From: G965230065 sp965230065 | GTDB lineage: Bacteria; Bacteroidota; Bacteroidia; Cytophagales; Cyclobacteriaceae | Assembly: GCA_965230065.1 (NCBI GenBank) | Contig: OZ245942.1 | Coordinates: 7,688,001-7,752,000, forward strand | Direction: 5' to 3' | Length of the DNA: 64,000 nucleotides | Shown here: positions 25,385 to 35,107 of the stretch, one piece after another | How the letters are laid out: each line of letters begins with the position of its first letter | How positions within the stretch are numbered: the first letter of the stretch is position 1 | The notes under the pieces: model-generated | Seen by the model: only the letters and a program-made list of their open reading frames with translations | What the model was told of the DNA's origin: nothing | Databases searched by the model: none | Made by a program: the position numbers and the translations under genes

Positions 25385-25942
25385 TCACAACAGCGTTGTA
25401 GATATGGTAACAGCGCCCTGCAATCGCATTTTAACTCGAACTTCAACGGTATCGCCGGGTGGATTTGTGTTTCCACTCAGATTGAATATGATATCGTCAT
25501 CATTGGCATAATCATCGTCAAAATAGTTAAGCAACTGGGTACGAAAAGCTTTAACAGTGGCAGGGTTCAAGCCATCTATCACTTCCATTTCAGGCCCGTA
25601 ACTTATGCTTTTATTGTTGAATAAAGCCTGGTTCCCAAAAGTAGCATTCAAATTGATTGCTCCGGAAGAAATATGGGTGGCCAAAGGTTCAATTTTGGCA
25701 GCAATGTATTCTATATCTACTTTTTTCACAGTAGCTTCAGCAGGAATATCTACTCCCGCTACAATTTGGGTCCTTGTAATGAGGGTGGTTCTGTCAAAGG
25801 TTCCTTTTACTTCAAAGTCAAAAGTTTCATCTACTCCAAATGAAAGCACCAGGTCCGTTTTTTCGTTATCATGTATGATACAACTGGTAGTACCACAAAA
25901 GAATAACGAGATTATCAGTATATCGCGAAAAAGCTTTCTCAT
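25385..25942 (-). CDS. Hypothetical lipoprotein, 185 aa
   Basis: The N-terminus MRKLFRDILIISLFFCGTTSC is a lipoprotein signal with lipobox TTSC. The mature part is beta-rich, with alternating hydrophobic residues (LVLSFGVDETFDFEVKGTF, TVEVRVKMRLQGAVTIST), and looks like an immunoglobulin-like or sandwich domain. No family was recognised. It starts one base after the stop of the DUF6588 gene on the same strand, so the two are almost certainly co-transcribed and possibly translationally coupled. A shared envelope function is inferred from that arrangement. Confidence 0.75.
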   Translation of the reverse strand: MRKLFRDILIISLFFCGTTSCIIHDNEKTDLVLSFGVDETFDFEVKGTFDRTTLITRTQIVAGVDIPAEATVKKVDIEYIAAKIEPLATHISSGAINLNATFGNQALFNNKSISYGPEMEVIDGLNPATVKAFRTQLLNYFDDDYANDDDIIFNLSGNTNPPGDTVEVRVKMRLQGAVTISTTLL

Positions 25943-25943
25943 T

Positions 25944-26846
25944 TTATTTCTTTACAATATCAAAACCCAGCCCTAATGAAAACACATCCTGGCCTGAAAG
26001 GTTATAGTCGGCATTCAGGCGAAAAACACTGATTTTTAAACTTACACCCATGGTAAACCTGAGTGTATTTTCACCGTTCAGGTCAAAGTTAATGTCTTCG
26101 GGCATGCCTTCTTCACCTTCAAAAGTGTAACCTATCTGCATACTCGTTCTTTCAATACCTAATCCTCCATAAAATGTCAGCTTTTGCAAAGAGTAGCTGC
26201 CTTGAAGGCTAATAAAACTGTTTTTAGCATCTGTAATATCCCCTATCTGAAAAGAAGTCCAATAGTAACCTATAGCCAATTGGGCAGGCAATGAAGGTAT
26301 GTACTGGCTGATGCTGTGCCTTACTCCCATTCCAAACATATTGCTTTTGCCAATTTCGCCACCAAAGTCATGAATGAAAAAACGTACACTTACCTGTGTA
26401 CCCAACAACGCGCCTATGTCAACCTGAGGTGCTACCAGGGAAACCGCACTTACATCCACACCTCCCGGGAAAGTATAAGAAGTGCCTCCCTCTCCTTCTA
26501 AGGTAACAGAAGCTCCATTGCCAAATAGGGTGGGTACTGCCACCGGGGTTTTGGGAGTGAACAACCCCTCAGGGGTAGCAATAAAGGTTTTCTTTTTTTT
26601 AGGCACCATGGCTATCATGCCTACTGCACCAATGTAAATCTGCGGTTCCATCTTTTTGATATTAGCCGAATGAAACCACCCTGTATTGACATTGGCGCCA
26701 AAGACATCAGCAAAAGGTTGCATATAATCCATACCGTTGGCTCTGGTGTACTTTGACAGAAAATCCTGAAGTTCCTGTGCAGGTGCTTTTACCATGCACC
26801 CAAACAGGATACCTGTCCCAATAAGCCATTTAAAGATGCATACCAT
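25944..26846 (-). CDS. DUF6588 family protein, predicted outer-membrane beta-barrel
   Basis: The 300-residue protein has a signal peptide (MVCIFKWLIGTGILFGCMV... cleaved near AQE). Alternating amphipathic beta strands ending in an aromatic-type tail (FSLGLGFDIVKK) suggest an outer-membrane barrel. The N-terminal block DFLSKYTRANGMDYMQPFADVFGANVN and the FHSANI segment match what I know of the DUF6588 family of Bacteroidota; that assignment is from memory. It is the first gene of a two-gene operon with the lipoprotein gene. The function is unknown. Confidence 0.72.
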   Translation of the reverse strand: MVCIFKWLIGTGILFGCMVKAPAQELQDFLSKYTRANGMDYMQPFADVFGANVNTGWFHSANIKKMEPQIYIGAVGMIAMVPKKKKTFIATPEGLFTPKTPVAVPTLFGNGASVTLEGEGGTSYTFPGGVDVSAVSLVAPQVDIGALLGTQVSVRFFIHDFGGEIGKSNMFGMGVRHSISQYIPSLPAQLAIGYYWTSFQIGDITDAKNSFISLQGSYSLQKLTFYGGLGIERTSMQIGYTFEGEEGMPEDINFDLNGENTLRFTMGVSLKISVFRLNADYNLSGQDVFSLGLGFDIVKK

Positions 26847-27013
26847 ACAGATACTGATGAGGCTTTGCCGGTAAAAATGATTAGCCGGAAATCACGGCCA
26901 TAAAATTACAAAAAGATGGTTCCTGACGGGGGAGTATCTTTTGTTTGATAAAAAAGAAAGTGAAAAGATAAAACTTTAGAAAGATAAGTTTTTGGGAGGA
27001 AATATAAAAAATA

Positions 27014-27061
27014 AACTTCGGAAGTTATACCTGCCTACTGAAACTGATAACTTCCGAAGTT
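27014..27061. terminator. Perfect 15-base inverted repeat with self-palindromic arms
   Basis: AACTTCGGAAGTTAT (27014-27028) pairs exactly with ATAACTTCCGAAGTT (27047-27061), loop 18 bases. Each arm is itself nearly palindromic around CTTCGGAAG, the word that also forms the outer arms at 19891-20103. It lies just past the lpdA stop on the minus strand, so it is probably that gene's terminator. Confidence 0.65.
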
Positions 27062-27072
27062 ATGTGTAAATT

Positions 27073-28470
27073 TTATAAATGAATGACTTCATCATAAGCT
27101 GCGGCAGCCGCTTCCATCACAGCTTCTGACATGGTGGGGTGCGGGTGTACTGACTTAATGATTTCATGGCCGGTAGTCTCCAGTTTGCGGGCAGCTACTA
27201 CTTCGGCAATCATTTCGGTTACGTTGGCACCAATCATGTGGGCGCCCAGCCACTCCCCGTATTTTTTGTCAAAAATCACTTTCACAAAACCTTCGGAAGC
27301 CCCGGCAGCCGTGGCTTTTCCGGAAGCTGAGAAAGGGAATTTGCCTACGCGGATATCGTACCCGGCTTCTTTGGCGCCCTTTTCGGTATAGCCTACCGAG
27401 GCTACTTCGGGCTGGCAATAGGTACAGCCGGGCAAGTTGTTATAATCCAGGGGTTCGGGGTTTTCCCCGGCTATTTTCTCTACACAAATAATGCCCTCAG
27501 CAGAAGCCACGTGCGCCAGGGCAGGGCCTTTCACAATATCGCCAATGGCATACACACCGGGCACGCTGGTCTGATAGTAATCATCTATTTCTACTTTGTT
27601 GACCTGCACTTTTACGCCTACTTCTTCCAGTCCCAGATTTTCCAGGTTGGTGGTAATGCCTACGGCCGAAAGCACGATGTCGCAGTTGAGGGTTTCTTCC
27701 CCTTTTTTTGTTTTTACGGTTACCTTGCACCCTTTGCCTTTGGTATCCACTTTGGTAACCTCAGAATCGGTCATGATTTTAATACCACTTTTCTTGAAAG
27801 TACGGGCAAGTTGTGCCGATACATCTTCGTCTTCCACGGGTACAATGCGGGGCATAAACTCGACAATGGTAACTTCCACGCCCAGGGTTTTGTAAAAGTA
27901 AGCAAACTCAACCCCGATGGCACCCGAGCCTACCACGACCATGCTTTTGGGTAGCTTTTCCAACACCATCGCCTGCCGGTAACCAATGATTTTTTTATTA
28001 TCAATTGGCATGCTGGGCAATTCGCGGGAGCGCCCTCCGGTGGCCAGGATAATGTGCTTGGCCTTATATTCTTTTTTACTTCCGCCTTCCGCCGTAACTT
28101 CTACGGTGTCTTTGGCTTTCAGCTTGCCATGGCCCAGCAGTTGCTCTATATTATTTTTCTTGAGAAGAAACTGTACACCTTTGCTCATTTTGGCAGCAGA
28201 GCCCCGGCTTCTTTTTACAATACCTTCAAAATCGACAGAAGCGTCTTTTACATTGATGCCATAATCTTCGGCATGCTGTATATACTCATATACCTGGGCA
28301 CTTTTGAGGAGTGCTTTGGTGGGGATACACCCCCAGTTCAAACAAATACCTCCCACTTCCGCTTTTTCCACTACTGCTACTTTCATTCCCAGTTGAGAAG
28401 CCCTGATGGCAGCCACATACCCACCCGGGCCGCTGCCGATTACAATAAGATCATACGTTTTTTCAGCCAT
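27073..28470 (-). CDS. lpdA: Dihydrolipoyl dehydrogenase
   Basis: E3 of the 2-oxoacid dehydrogenase complexes and the glycine cleavage system, reoxidising dihydrolipoamide with NAD. The FAD-binding motif DLIVIGSGPGGYVAAIRASQ, the redox-active disulfide GGICLNWGCIPTK, the NAD-binding VVVGSGAIGVEFAYF, YAIGDIVKGPALAH, and the C-terminal HPHPTMSEAVMEAA with the His-Glu catalytic pair are all present. At 465 residues it is full length. It is a single gene with its own -7 box; no E1 or E2 gene is nearby. Confidence 0.97.
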   Translation of the reverse strand: MAEKTYDLIVIGSGPGGYVAAIRASQLGMKVAVVEKAEVGGICLNWGCIPTKALLKSAQVYEYIQHAEDYGINVKDASVDFEGIVKRSRGSAAKMSKGVQFLLKKNNIEQLLGHGKLKAKDTVEVTAEGGSKKEYKAKHIILATGGRSRELPSMPIDNKKIIGYRQAMVLEKLPKSMVVVGSGAIGVEFAYFYKTLGVEVTIVEFMPRIVPVEDEDVSAQLARTFKKSGIKIMTDSEVTKVDTKGKGCKVTVKTKKGEETLNCDIVLSAVGITTNLENLGLEEVGVKVQVNKVEIDDYYQTSVPGVYAIGDIVKGPALAHVASAEGIICVEKIAGENPEPLDYNNLPGCTYCQPEVASVGYTEKGAKEAGYDIRVGKFPFSASGKATAAGASEGFVKVIFDKKYGEWLGAHMIGANVTEMIAEVVAARKLETTGHEIIKSVHPHPTMSEAVMEAAAAAYDEVIHL

Positions 28471-28508
28471 ATTCTTGTATTTATGCTATGGTTTTGATAG
28501 TTCGCGTG

Positions 28509-28516
28509 CAAAAATA
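28509..28516 (-). promoter_or_regulatory. Bacteroidota -7 box for lpdA
   Basis: Minus-strand TATTTTTG, an exact TAnnTTTG match 39 bases upstream of the lpdA start. A -33 TTTG at the expected distance is not present; the region there is only A/T-rich. Confidence 0.42.
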
Positions 28517-28642
28517 AACCATTCGGGGTTATAAAAAAATTTGTATTCCAGATTGATATATTCGTGCCTATCCTTCAATTTACAGGATTGCCCTCCGTTA
28601 TAATAAAACCATTTGGCGGCAGATGGGGTTGATATGAGAACT

Positions 28643-29344
28643 ATGGCACACCAACAATACAAACACATATTTTTTGACCTGGACCACACCCTCTGGGATT
28701 TTGAAAAGAACTCGGCAGAAGCTTTACACGAACTTTATGTGCATCATCAACTGGCCGACCGGGGTGGGTTTATGGCCGATGCCTTTGTGCGCACCTTTCA
28801 TGAGGTAAACGAGCATTTGTGGCGTTTATACGGCGCAGGAAAACTGGATAGTGAACATCTGAGGAAGAAACGTTTCGGGATGATTTTCTCGCAATTGGGA
28901 GCCGATGAAAGTGCCGTGCCTGAAACACTGCCTGCAGATTACCTACAGCTATGCCCCACCAAGCCGCATGTGTTGCCCTATACGTATGAAATACTGGATT
29001 ACCTGAAATCCCGCTATGTATTGCATATTCTCACCAATGGTTTTGCTGATGTACAGACTATTAAATTGGAGAGTGCCAGGCTTAGCGGCTATTTTGTTGA
29101 GATTGTAACTTCCAATACAAGCGGATATAAAAAGCCACACCGGAAATTCTTTGACTTCGCCCTGGAAAAAACCAAAGCAAGTCAGGATGAGTGTATTATG
29201 ATTGGCGATAACCTGGAGGCAGATGTACTAGGCGCAAGAAACGCCGGGCTGGACCATGTGTTTTTCAATCCCAAGCGGCAGGAGCATGATGAGCAGTTAA
29301 CACACGAAATTTCCTGCCTGAGCCAAATTAAAGATATTTTGTAA
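28643..29344 (+). CDS. YjjG-family noncanonical pyrimidine nucleotidase (HAD superfamily)
   Basis: A HAD phosphatase acting on (often noncanonical) pyrimidine nucleoside monophosphates. Motif I is KHIFFDLDHTLWDFEKNS, motif II LHILTNGFADVQ, motif III the lysine in SGYKKPHRKFFDFALEK, and motif IV MIGDNLEADVLGARNAG. The cap domain lies between motifs I and II, as in YjjG. I chose ATG 28643 (MAHQQYKHIFF); ATG 28634 and TTG 28613 are alternatives. It is divergent from lpdA and convergent with the GAF protein gene, only 10 bases from its stop. Confidence 0.88.
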   Translation: MAHQQYKHIFFDLDHTLWDFEKNSAEALHELYVHHQLADRGGFMADAFVRTFHEVNEHLWRLYGAGKLDSEHLRKKRFGMIFSQLGADESAVPETLPADYLQLCPTKPHVLPYTYEILDYLKSRYVLHILTNGFADVQTIKLESARLSGYFVEIVTSNTSGYKKPHRKFFDFALEKTKASQDECIMIGDNLEADVLGARNAGLDHVFFNPKRQEHDEQLTHEISCLSQIKDIL

Positions 29345-29354
29345 ACCTGAGGCC

Positions 29355-30719
29355 TTAGCTTATCTCAGCGGCCCCTTTCAAGGTTTCAATCTGTTGCAGG
29401 TATTCTTTTTCTTTTCTGCCCATTTCTTCCTGTGTGGCAGATAGTTCTTCCAGGTTCTGGCGCATTTCTTCTTCCTGGGCCCGTAACTCCTCTTCCCGTT
29501 GCTGAGCAAGGACTAAAAGCTCCTGCACTTTTTTGCCCGAGCGGGTATTGCGCAGGTGCGTGGCAACTACTTCTCCCAGCTTTTCCAAAAACTCAATATG
29601 GTGCTGTTCAAATTTATGAAAAGAGGCAAGTTCTAAAATGCCTTCTACCTCATCTTCAACTTGGAAAGGCACGATGATGACTGAATCTGGCAATGCCTTG
29701 CCAAGGCCGGAAGTAATATTTATGTAGTTCTGCGGGATTTCTGTAAGGTGGATATATGTTTTTTCTAAATAAGCCTGTCCCACCAGCCCTTCCCCAAAAG
29801 CCAATGTTTTATTGATATATTTCCTGCGCTCGTAAGCATAGGCCGATAACATTTCTATTTGCTCATCTTCACTGTTCACCTGAAAAATCCCACCCTGGTT
29901 TGCTTTCATATAACGTACCAAAAAGGGCAGCAGATAATTGGCAAACGCTTCAATGTCGTTGTGTTTACGGGCCAGGGAGGCTACATCGGCAAGCCCCTCG
30001 CTTATCCATTGCCTTTTTCTTTCGGTTTCCCGGGCTTCTTCCAGCTTTTTCAGGTTGTTTTCAGTTTCCTGCTTGGCCGTGGCCATTTGCTCTTTACTTT
30101 CCAGGGCCTCGGCCAGCAATTGCTCAGACTTACCTTCCGATTCCCGCACCTGCAACAGCAGAATGTATACACATACCAGACCGATGAAAAGGCTGATAAA
30201 CTTACTTGCCTGAGCAAGCCAGCCAGTTCTGATAATTTTTGTATCCAAAGGTATTTCCAGCCAGGCATTATAAGTGTCAAAAAACATCAATATTGCTAGT
30301 ACCGCTATGATCATCACAATCAGATATTGTCTTTCCCGCAAATCAAATACTAAAAACGGGACAAAAGAAAAGCTGAGTTGTATCATCATAATACCATAAA
30401 CAGGAGGCTCTCCCTGCATGGTCAACCCGGCATTGAATGCCGAGGCCAACATGAGGGGAAGCAGTGAGATAACCATCCGGCCTGCTGTGAGAAAACCAGC
30501 CCTGTTGATCAAAAGCACACTCAGTGAAATAAAGGTCCCGAAAACCGGAATGCTCAACAATGCAGGAAAATAAATACCGCTGATGATAGAAAAGGGTAGC
30601 CCAACGCCCAGGGCAATGGCCAGGCTTATTTTATTACATAAAATAACTTTACTTTCTAAAAATTTTTTAGAGTCATGAGTAATATCGGGTTTTATCAAAG
30701 AGCCGATTGTATTTTTCAT
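29355..30719 (-). CDS. Membrane protein with six TM segments, coiled coils and a GAF domain
   Basis: Residues 25-190 hold about six hydrophobic segments (for example SLAIALGVGLPFSIISGIYF and FISLFIGLVCVYILLLQV). A coiled coil follows (190-240), then a GAF domain (about 245-400: ADVASLARKHNDIEAFANYLL, GEGLVGQAYLEKTYIHLTEIP) and a second Glu/Gln-rich coiled coil (400-450). There is no histidine kinase, cyclase or receiver domain. Such proteins may sense a ligand or redox state and signal through contacts with a kinase. It is the gene next downstream of the sigma-54 response regulator on the same strand, 190 bases away, so a role in that pathway is plausible but unproven. Confidence 0.78.
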   Translation of the reverse strand: MKNTIGSLIKPDITHDSKKFLESKVILCNKISLAIALGVGLPFSIISGIYFPALLSIPVFGTFISLSVLLINRAGFLTAGRMVISLLPLMLASAFNAGLTMQGEPPVYGIMMIQLSFSFVPFLVFDLRERQYLIVMIIAVLAILMFFDTYNAWLEIPLDTKIIRTGWLAQASKFISLFIGLVCVYILLLQVRESEGKSEQLLAEALESKEQMATAKQETENNLKKLEEARETERKRQWISEGLADVASLARKHNDIEAFANYLLPFLVRYMKANQGGIFQVNSEDEQIEMLSAYAYERRKYINKTLAFGEGLVGQAYLEKTYIHLTEIPQNYINITSGLGKALPDSVIIVPFQVEDEVEGILELASFHKFEQHHIEFLEKLGEVVATHLRNTRSGKKVQELLVLAQQREEELRAQEEEMRQNLEELSATQEEMGRKEKEYLQQIETLKGAAEIS

Positions 30720-30909
30720 AAATTAACGCATTACCAGATTATTGAACATTCAGCAATATCTCTGAGCTAATTTATAAGGTTTTTTTGAATGACATTTGAC
30801 CGATTGCTATGAATAATTACATAGGTTAATATTTAGTTTGTTTGGTATGCTATTCCCGTTTAAGGTGATAGGCTAAAAATGCAAAGAACAAGTTAATGGG
30901 ATAAATAAG

Positions 30910-32271
30910 CTACAATCCAAACTTATCCAGCCTTCTGTACAAGGCCGTGCGGGTAATGCCAAGTTCTTTGGCCGTTTGGGTAATGTTGCCCTGGTTGCGT
31001 GCCAGAGCCGCTTTGATAAACTGCTTTTCGTTTTCATCCAGGGTAGTTGGCTTGACAGGTGCCTGCTGCTGCAAAGGTTGCGACAACACAAAATCAGAAG
31101 CTTGTAACATTTCTTCATCATTAAGGATGACGGCCCGCTCAACGGCATGTTCCAGTTCCCGCACGTTGCCCGGCCAATTATATTTTTCCAGCCTTTTCAA
31201 TACATCATTGCTCAAAGTAGGTTGCGGCTTGTTATATTTTCTGACATACTTCTCAATAAAGTGGTTGAGGAGCAAAGGCAAATCTTCAGTACGATTCCGC
31301 AACGGGGGCACTTTTATTTCTACGGTGTTGATGCGGTAAAGCAAATCCTGCCGGAAACCACCATCCTGAGCAGTGCCTTCTCCTATCATCTCATACAATG
31401 GCATGTTGGTAGCGCATATCAAGCGTATGTCCAAAGTTTTTTTTTGGTTGTCCCCTACCCTGCTCACGGCCCTGTTTTGCAACACGGTGAGCAACTTGGC
31501 TTGCAGGGGAAGGGAAAGGTTCCCGATTTCATCCAGAAAGAGTGTGCCCCCGGCTGCCAGTTCAAACTTGCCCTGTTTGTCTTGCTGGGCATCTGTAAAA
31601 GCGCCTTTCACATGCCCGAAAAGTTCGCTCTCAAAAAGGGTTTCGCTGATAGCCCCCAGGTCTACCTGCACAAAGGGTTTTGCCTTGCGGTGTGAACGCT
31701 GATGGAGTAACCGGGCCACTACTTCTTTCCCTGTGCCATTTTCACCCAAAATGAGGACATTGGCATCGGTGGTGGCTATTTTATCTACCAGTTCATACAC
31801 CCGCAGCATGGCCGGCGACTGCCCAATCATTTCAATTTGTGCAGGTTTTTCTGGTTCTTGTGTGGCAGTTCTTTTTCTTTCTTTATTGCGCTGGAGTGCT
31901 GTGCGGATGGTTTGCAGGAGTTTTTCGTTTTTCCAGGGTTTGCTAATAAAATCCACCGCTCCTTTTTTCACAGCCTCCACCGCCAAATCTATATCGCCAT
32001 ATGCAGTGATGGGTACTACCCCTATTTGCGGATTGATTTCCAGGATACGCTCCAGCCAGTACAGCCCGGCACGGCCGTCATGCTCACCTTTTTTGAAATT
32101 CATATCCAGCAATACCACATCAATAGGCTCCCGGGAAACCAGGCTGTTGATCTCCCGCGGGTCTTGCTCGGTTTCTACCGAGGTAAATTGCTGTTTTAAA
32201 AACATACGGGCGGTATGCAACACGTCAATGTCATCATCAATAATCAGGATACGGGCTTCTTGTGGGTTCAT
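30910..32271 (-). CDS. Sigma-54-dependent response regulator (NtrC family: receiver, AAA+, Fis HTH)
   Basis: The receiver domain (1-120) has the acidic pair in LIIDDDIDVL and phosphoacceptor Asp56 in VVLLDMNF. The AAA+ domain (150-375) has Walker A GENGTGKE (176-183), the sigma-54 contact loop GAFTDA (223-228, a common variant of GAFTGA) and GGTLFLDEIGNL. The C-terminal Fis-type helix-turn-helix is GNITQTAKELGITRTALYRR (about 428-447). It activates sigma-54 RNA polymerase when phosphorylated. It is divergent from the first FtsX permease, and matching palindromes and sigma-54 boxes precede both permease genes, making those the likely targets. The propeller kinase at 35108 is the candidate partner. 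Confidence 0.93.
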   Translation of the reverse strand: MNPQEARILIIDDDIDVLHTARMFLKQQFTSVETEQDPREINSLVSREPIDVVLLDMNFKKGEHDGRAGLYWLERILEINPQIGVVPITAYGDIDLAVEAVKKGAVDFISKPWKNEKLLQTIRTALQRNKERKRTATQEPEKPAQIEMIGQSPAMLRVYELVDKIATTDANVLILGENGTGKEVVARLLHQRSHRKAKPFVQVDLGAISETLFESELFGHVKGAFTDAQQDKQGKFELAAGGTLFLDEIGNLSLPLQAKLLTVLQNRAVSRVGDNQKKTLDIRLICATNMPLYEMIGEGTAQDGGFRQDLLYRINTVEIKVPPLRNRTEDLPLLLNHFIEKYVRKYNKPQPTLSNDVLKRLEKYNWPGNVRELEHAVERAVILNDEEMLQASDFVLSQPLQQQAPVKPTTLDENEKQFIKAALARNQGNITQTAKELGITRTALYRRLDKFGL

Positions 32272-32298
32272 GCAACGAAATTAGCAATTTCGCTTTAC

Positions 32299-32339
32299 TG
32301 TATCAAAACCGTACGGTGGATTGTATCGCTTTTGATACA
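32299..32339 (+). promoter_or_regulatory. Predicted tandem enhancer (UAS) for the sigma-54 response regulator
   Basis: TGTATC-GCTTTT-GATACA (32322-32339) is a perfect 6-6-6 palindrome. A second, degenerate copy, TGTATC-N6-GTACGG, starts 23 bases upstream (32299-32316), about two helical turns away on the same DNA face. The palindrome ends exactly 75 bases before the sigma-54-like box, as in the second permease gene. The site also lies 51 bases from the regulator's own start codon, so autoregulation is possible. Confidence 0.72.
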
Positions 32340-32413
32340 CTTTACTATTTCAAAAAGGATCGGAATGATAATATTTGTCTGATTTTCAGCACTTTACAGG
32401 AAAGGCGGTTTTT

Positions 32414-32428
32414 TGGATGAAAACTTGT
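32414..32428 (+). promoter_or_regulatory. Sigma-54-type promoter of the first permease gene
   Basis: TGGATG-AAAAC-TTGT resembles the sigma-54 consensus TGGCAC-N5-TTGC: GG is retained with the correct spacing, and the -12 GC is GT. Downstream, GTTATACGTTATT (32437-32449) pairs with 32454-32466 at 12 of 13 positions, forming a hairpin that ends 11 bases before the ATG. Confidence 0.6.
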
Positions 32429-32477
32429 CTAAAGTAGTTATACGTTATTAACCAATAACTTATAACGAATAACAGTT

Positions 32478-34871
32478 ATGCTCAAAAACTACATCAAAAC
32501 CGCCTTCAGAAACCTGCTGAAATATAAAAGCTATACCTTAATTAATGTACTTGGCTTGTCGCTGGGTATTACTTGCAGTTTGTTTTTGTTCCTGCTCATC
32601 TCTCATTGGCTCAGTTTCGATACTTTTCATGAAAAATATGACCGCATCTACCGCATCGTACGCGAATCGGACGGGCAGATGGACCAAAGGGATTACACAC
32701 CCGGGGCCCCTGTGCCTTTGTTAGAAGCATTCCGTACTGACTTCCCGGAAGTGGAAAACACAACTTTCGTCACCTTTCCGCATGACGCCCTCCTGGCCGT
32801 AGACCATGCACAGGAAGGCACCCGCTACTTTGAAGAAGGGGATATTGCCTACCTGGAACCCAACTTTTACCAAATCTTTGACAGGGAATGGATAGCCGGA
32901 GAACCTGCTACAGCATTGGACGAACCGGGGGAAATGGTGCTTTCTGAAACGATGGCGAAAAAATTTTTTGGCGAAATGCCTATCGGCGAAGTGGTGGGTA
33001 AAACCCTGATGCTGAACAAAGAAACACCTTTAAATATAACCGGCATTGTAACCGATCATCCTGACAACACTGATTTTCCTTTTGATATCCTCATTTCGTA
33101 TGCCACCATCAAAGACAAAATAAATGCCCACTGGGGCAGCACCAGCAGCGATGACCAGGTGTATGTGCTGTTAAACAAAGGGCAATCACCCGAAAGCATC
33201 AATGAACGCTTTCCCCAATTCATTGATAAATATTACGGCAAGTATGATGATGATAATAAAGCACACTTTCTGCAACCGCTTTCAGACATTCATTTTAATG
33301 AAAGGTTCGGTGGATATAGTTTTAACACTGTGCCCAAAACTGTGATCTGGATTATGGGCATCCTCGCTGTGTTTCTGGTGCTTACGGCCTGTGTGAATTT
33401 TATCAACCTGGCTACGGCCATTTCGGTAAAACGCTCCAAAGAAGTAGGCATTCGGAAAGTGCTGGGTGGCACACGTGGGCAACTCATCCGCCAGTTTTTG
33501 AGCGAAACCACCATCATTACCATTTTGGCGGTATTCATTGCGCTGGGTTTCACAGAACTGCTGCTGCTCAAGGCCAATCCTTTTCTGGAACTTTCATTGG
33601 ATATTAACCTTTTTGCAGACCATCAATTACTGTTATATCTGGCAGGTATTGTAGTGGTGGTAAGCCTGTTATCGGGTTTGTACCCGGCACTGGTGCAATC
33701 GGGCTTTTCACCCATACGGGCTTTAAAAAACCTCATCACCACGAAAACTGTGGGTGGGTTTTCTATCCGGCGTTCTCTGGTGGTTTTTCAATTTTTTATT
33801 TCACAGGTCTTCATTATCGGCACCATCGCGCTTTTCAGCCAAATGCAACACATCCGCCAAACCGACCTGGGTTTTGAGCGGGAAGCTATTGTTACAGTGC
33901 CTTTGCCGGAAGGAACCGGTGACCAGAAAAAAACCATGCGTACCGAATTACAGCGGCTGTCCGGGATAGAAAAAGTTAGCCTGGCCTATCACAACCCTGC
34001 TTCCACATCGGTTTCGGGCACCAGCTTCCGGCTGAAAGGCAGTGAAGAAAAATTTTCGACCCAGGTAAAAACCGGGGACCAACACTACATTGACCTTTAC
34101 GGACTGCAACTGATTGCCGGGGAAGGGCTGCCCGATAGCGACACCATCAACCGGGTGGTGGTGAACGAAACTTTTGTAAAAAATGTGGGCATTGCCTCCC
34201 CTGAAGAGGCTGTAGGTAAGATGATTGACCTCTGGGGGGAAGATGTGCCCATTGTAGGAGTGGTAAAAGATTTCAATACCACTTCCTTACGCGAGCAGGT
34301 AGGTGCTACCTTCATTGCCAATAATATTAAAGATTACCAGATGGTTGCCATCAAAATACAGCCGGGCAGGATACAGGAAACCATGAAAGGTGTAGAAACA
34401 ATATGGTCAAACTTTTATCCCGAATATACTTTCAGCTATGAATTTGTGGATGATGAAATTGCCGTTTTTTACCGGGGTGAGCGCAAAATGGCAGGCATCA
34501 TCGGCATAGCTTCCATCATTGCCGTGCTTATCGGTTGCCTGGGTTTGTACGGATTGATTACTTTTATGACAGAACAACGCACCAAAGAAATCGGTATCCG
34601 CAAAGTGCTGGGTGCTTCAGTTGCCAGCATTGCCCGTTTATTCTCCGCTGAGTTTATTAGGTTGATCGGTATTGCGTTCGTCATGTCAGCATCACTTACC
34701 TATTATTTTTTGCAACAATGGCTGGAAAATTATGAGTATCGTATTGACCTTGGTATCAACATTTTTCTGGCTGCCTTGTTGGCTACCATAATCATTGCTT
34801 TTGTTACCGTTGGCTACCGAACTTTTAAAGCCGCCGTGGCTAATCCGGTGGATGCTTTAAGGAATGAATAA
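32478..34871 (+). CDS. FtsX/MacB-like ABC transporter permease (first copy)
   Basis: A 797-residue protein with the Bacteroidota permease layout: N-terminal cytosolic MLKNYIKTAFRNLLKYKSY, TM1, periplasmic MacB_PCD domain (about 45-280), a three-TM FtsX domain (about 290-415, KRSKEVGIRKVLGGTR), one more TM, a second periplasmic domain and a second FtsX domain (about 675-790, MTEQRTKEIGIRKVLGAS). Such proteins work in mechanotransmission or extrusion with an MacB-type ATPase, but no ATPase gene is in the window. It is probably controlled by the adjacent sigma-54 regulator through the sites at 32299-32428. The substrate is unknown. Confidence 0.9.
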   Translation: MLKNYIKTAFRNLLKYKSYTLINVLGLSLGITCSLFLFLLISHWLSFDTFHEKYDRIYRIVRESDGQMDQRDYTPGAPVPLLEAFRTDFPEVENTTFVTFPHDALLAVDHAQEGTRYFEEGDIAYLEPNFYQIFDREWIAGEPATALDEPGEMVLSETMAKKFFGEMPIGEVVGKTLMLNKETPLNITGIVTDHPDNTDFPFDILISYATIKDKINAHWGSTSSDDQVYVLLNKGQSPESINERFPQFIDKYYGKYDDDNKAHFLQPLSDIHFNERFGGYSFNTVPKTVIWIMGILAVFLVLTACVNFINLATAISVKRSKEVGIRKVLGGTRGQLIRQFLSETTIITILAVFIALGFTELLLLKANPFLELSLDINLFADHQLLLYLAGIVVVVSLLSGLYPALVQSGFSPIRALKNLITTKTVGGFSIRRSLVVFQFFISQVFIIGTIALFSQMQHIRQTDLGFEREAIVTVPLPEGTGDQKKTMRTELQRLSGIEKVSLAYHNPASTSVSGTSFRLKGSEEKFSTQVKTGDQHYIDLYGLQLIAGEGLPDSDTINRVVVNETFVKNVGIASPEEAVGKMIDLWGEDVPIVGVVKDFNTTSLREQVGATFIANNIKDYQMVAIKIQPGRIQETMKGVETIWSNFYPEYTFSYEFVDDEIAVFYRGERKMAGIIGIASIIAVLIGCLGLYGLITFMTEQRTKEIGIRKVLGASVASIARLFSAEFIRLIGIAFVMSASLTYYFLQQWLENYEYRIDLGINIFLAALLATIIIAFVTVGYRTFKAAVANPVDALRNE

Positions 34872-34891
34872 GAGCATAGGGCTTGGAGCAA

Positions 34892-34929
34892 GGGGCAAAG
34901 GGCTTAAAATGAACCAAGCCCTTTGCCCC
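34892..34929. terminator. 14-base perfect inverted repeat after the first permease gene
   Basis: GGGGCAAAGGGCTT (34892-34905) pairs exactly with AAGCCCTTTGCCCC (34916-34929), loop 10 bases. It starts 20 bases after the permease stop codon. There is no T-run, so termination efficiency is uncertain. Confidence 0.62.
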
Positions 34930-35107
34930 CACACTCTTCTATTCTCTAAACCAATCCACCACAATAATTTCGTAAATATTCTACATCCTGCATTCTATTT
35001 TCTACCTTCCGTTTTCTTGCTATATTTAGGCATTCAACACCGTAAGCAGGAACACAAGCCTATACTTTGGTTCAACCTTATTTTTTGCAGTATAGGTTGT
35101 AGGTATT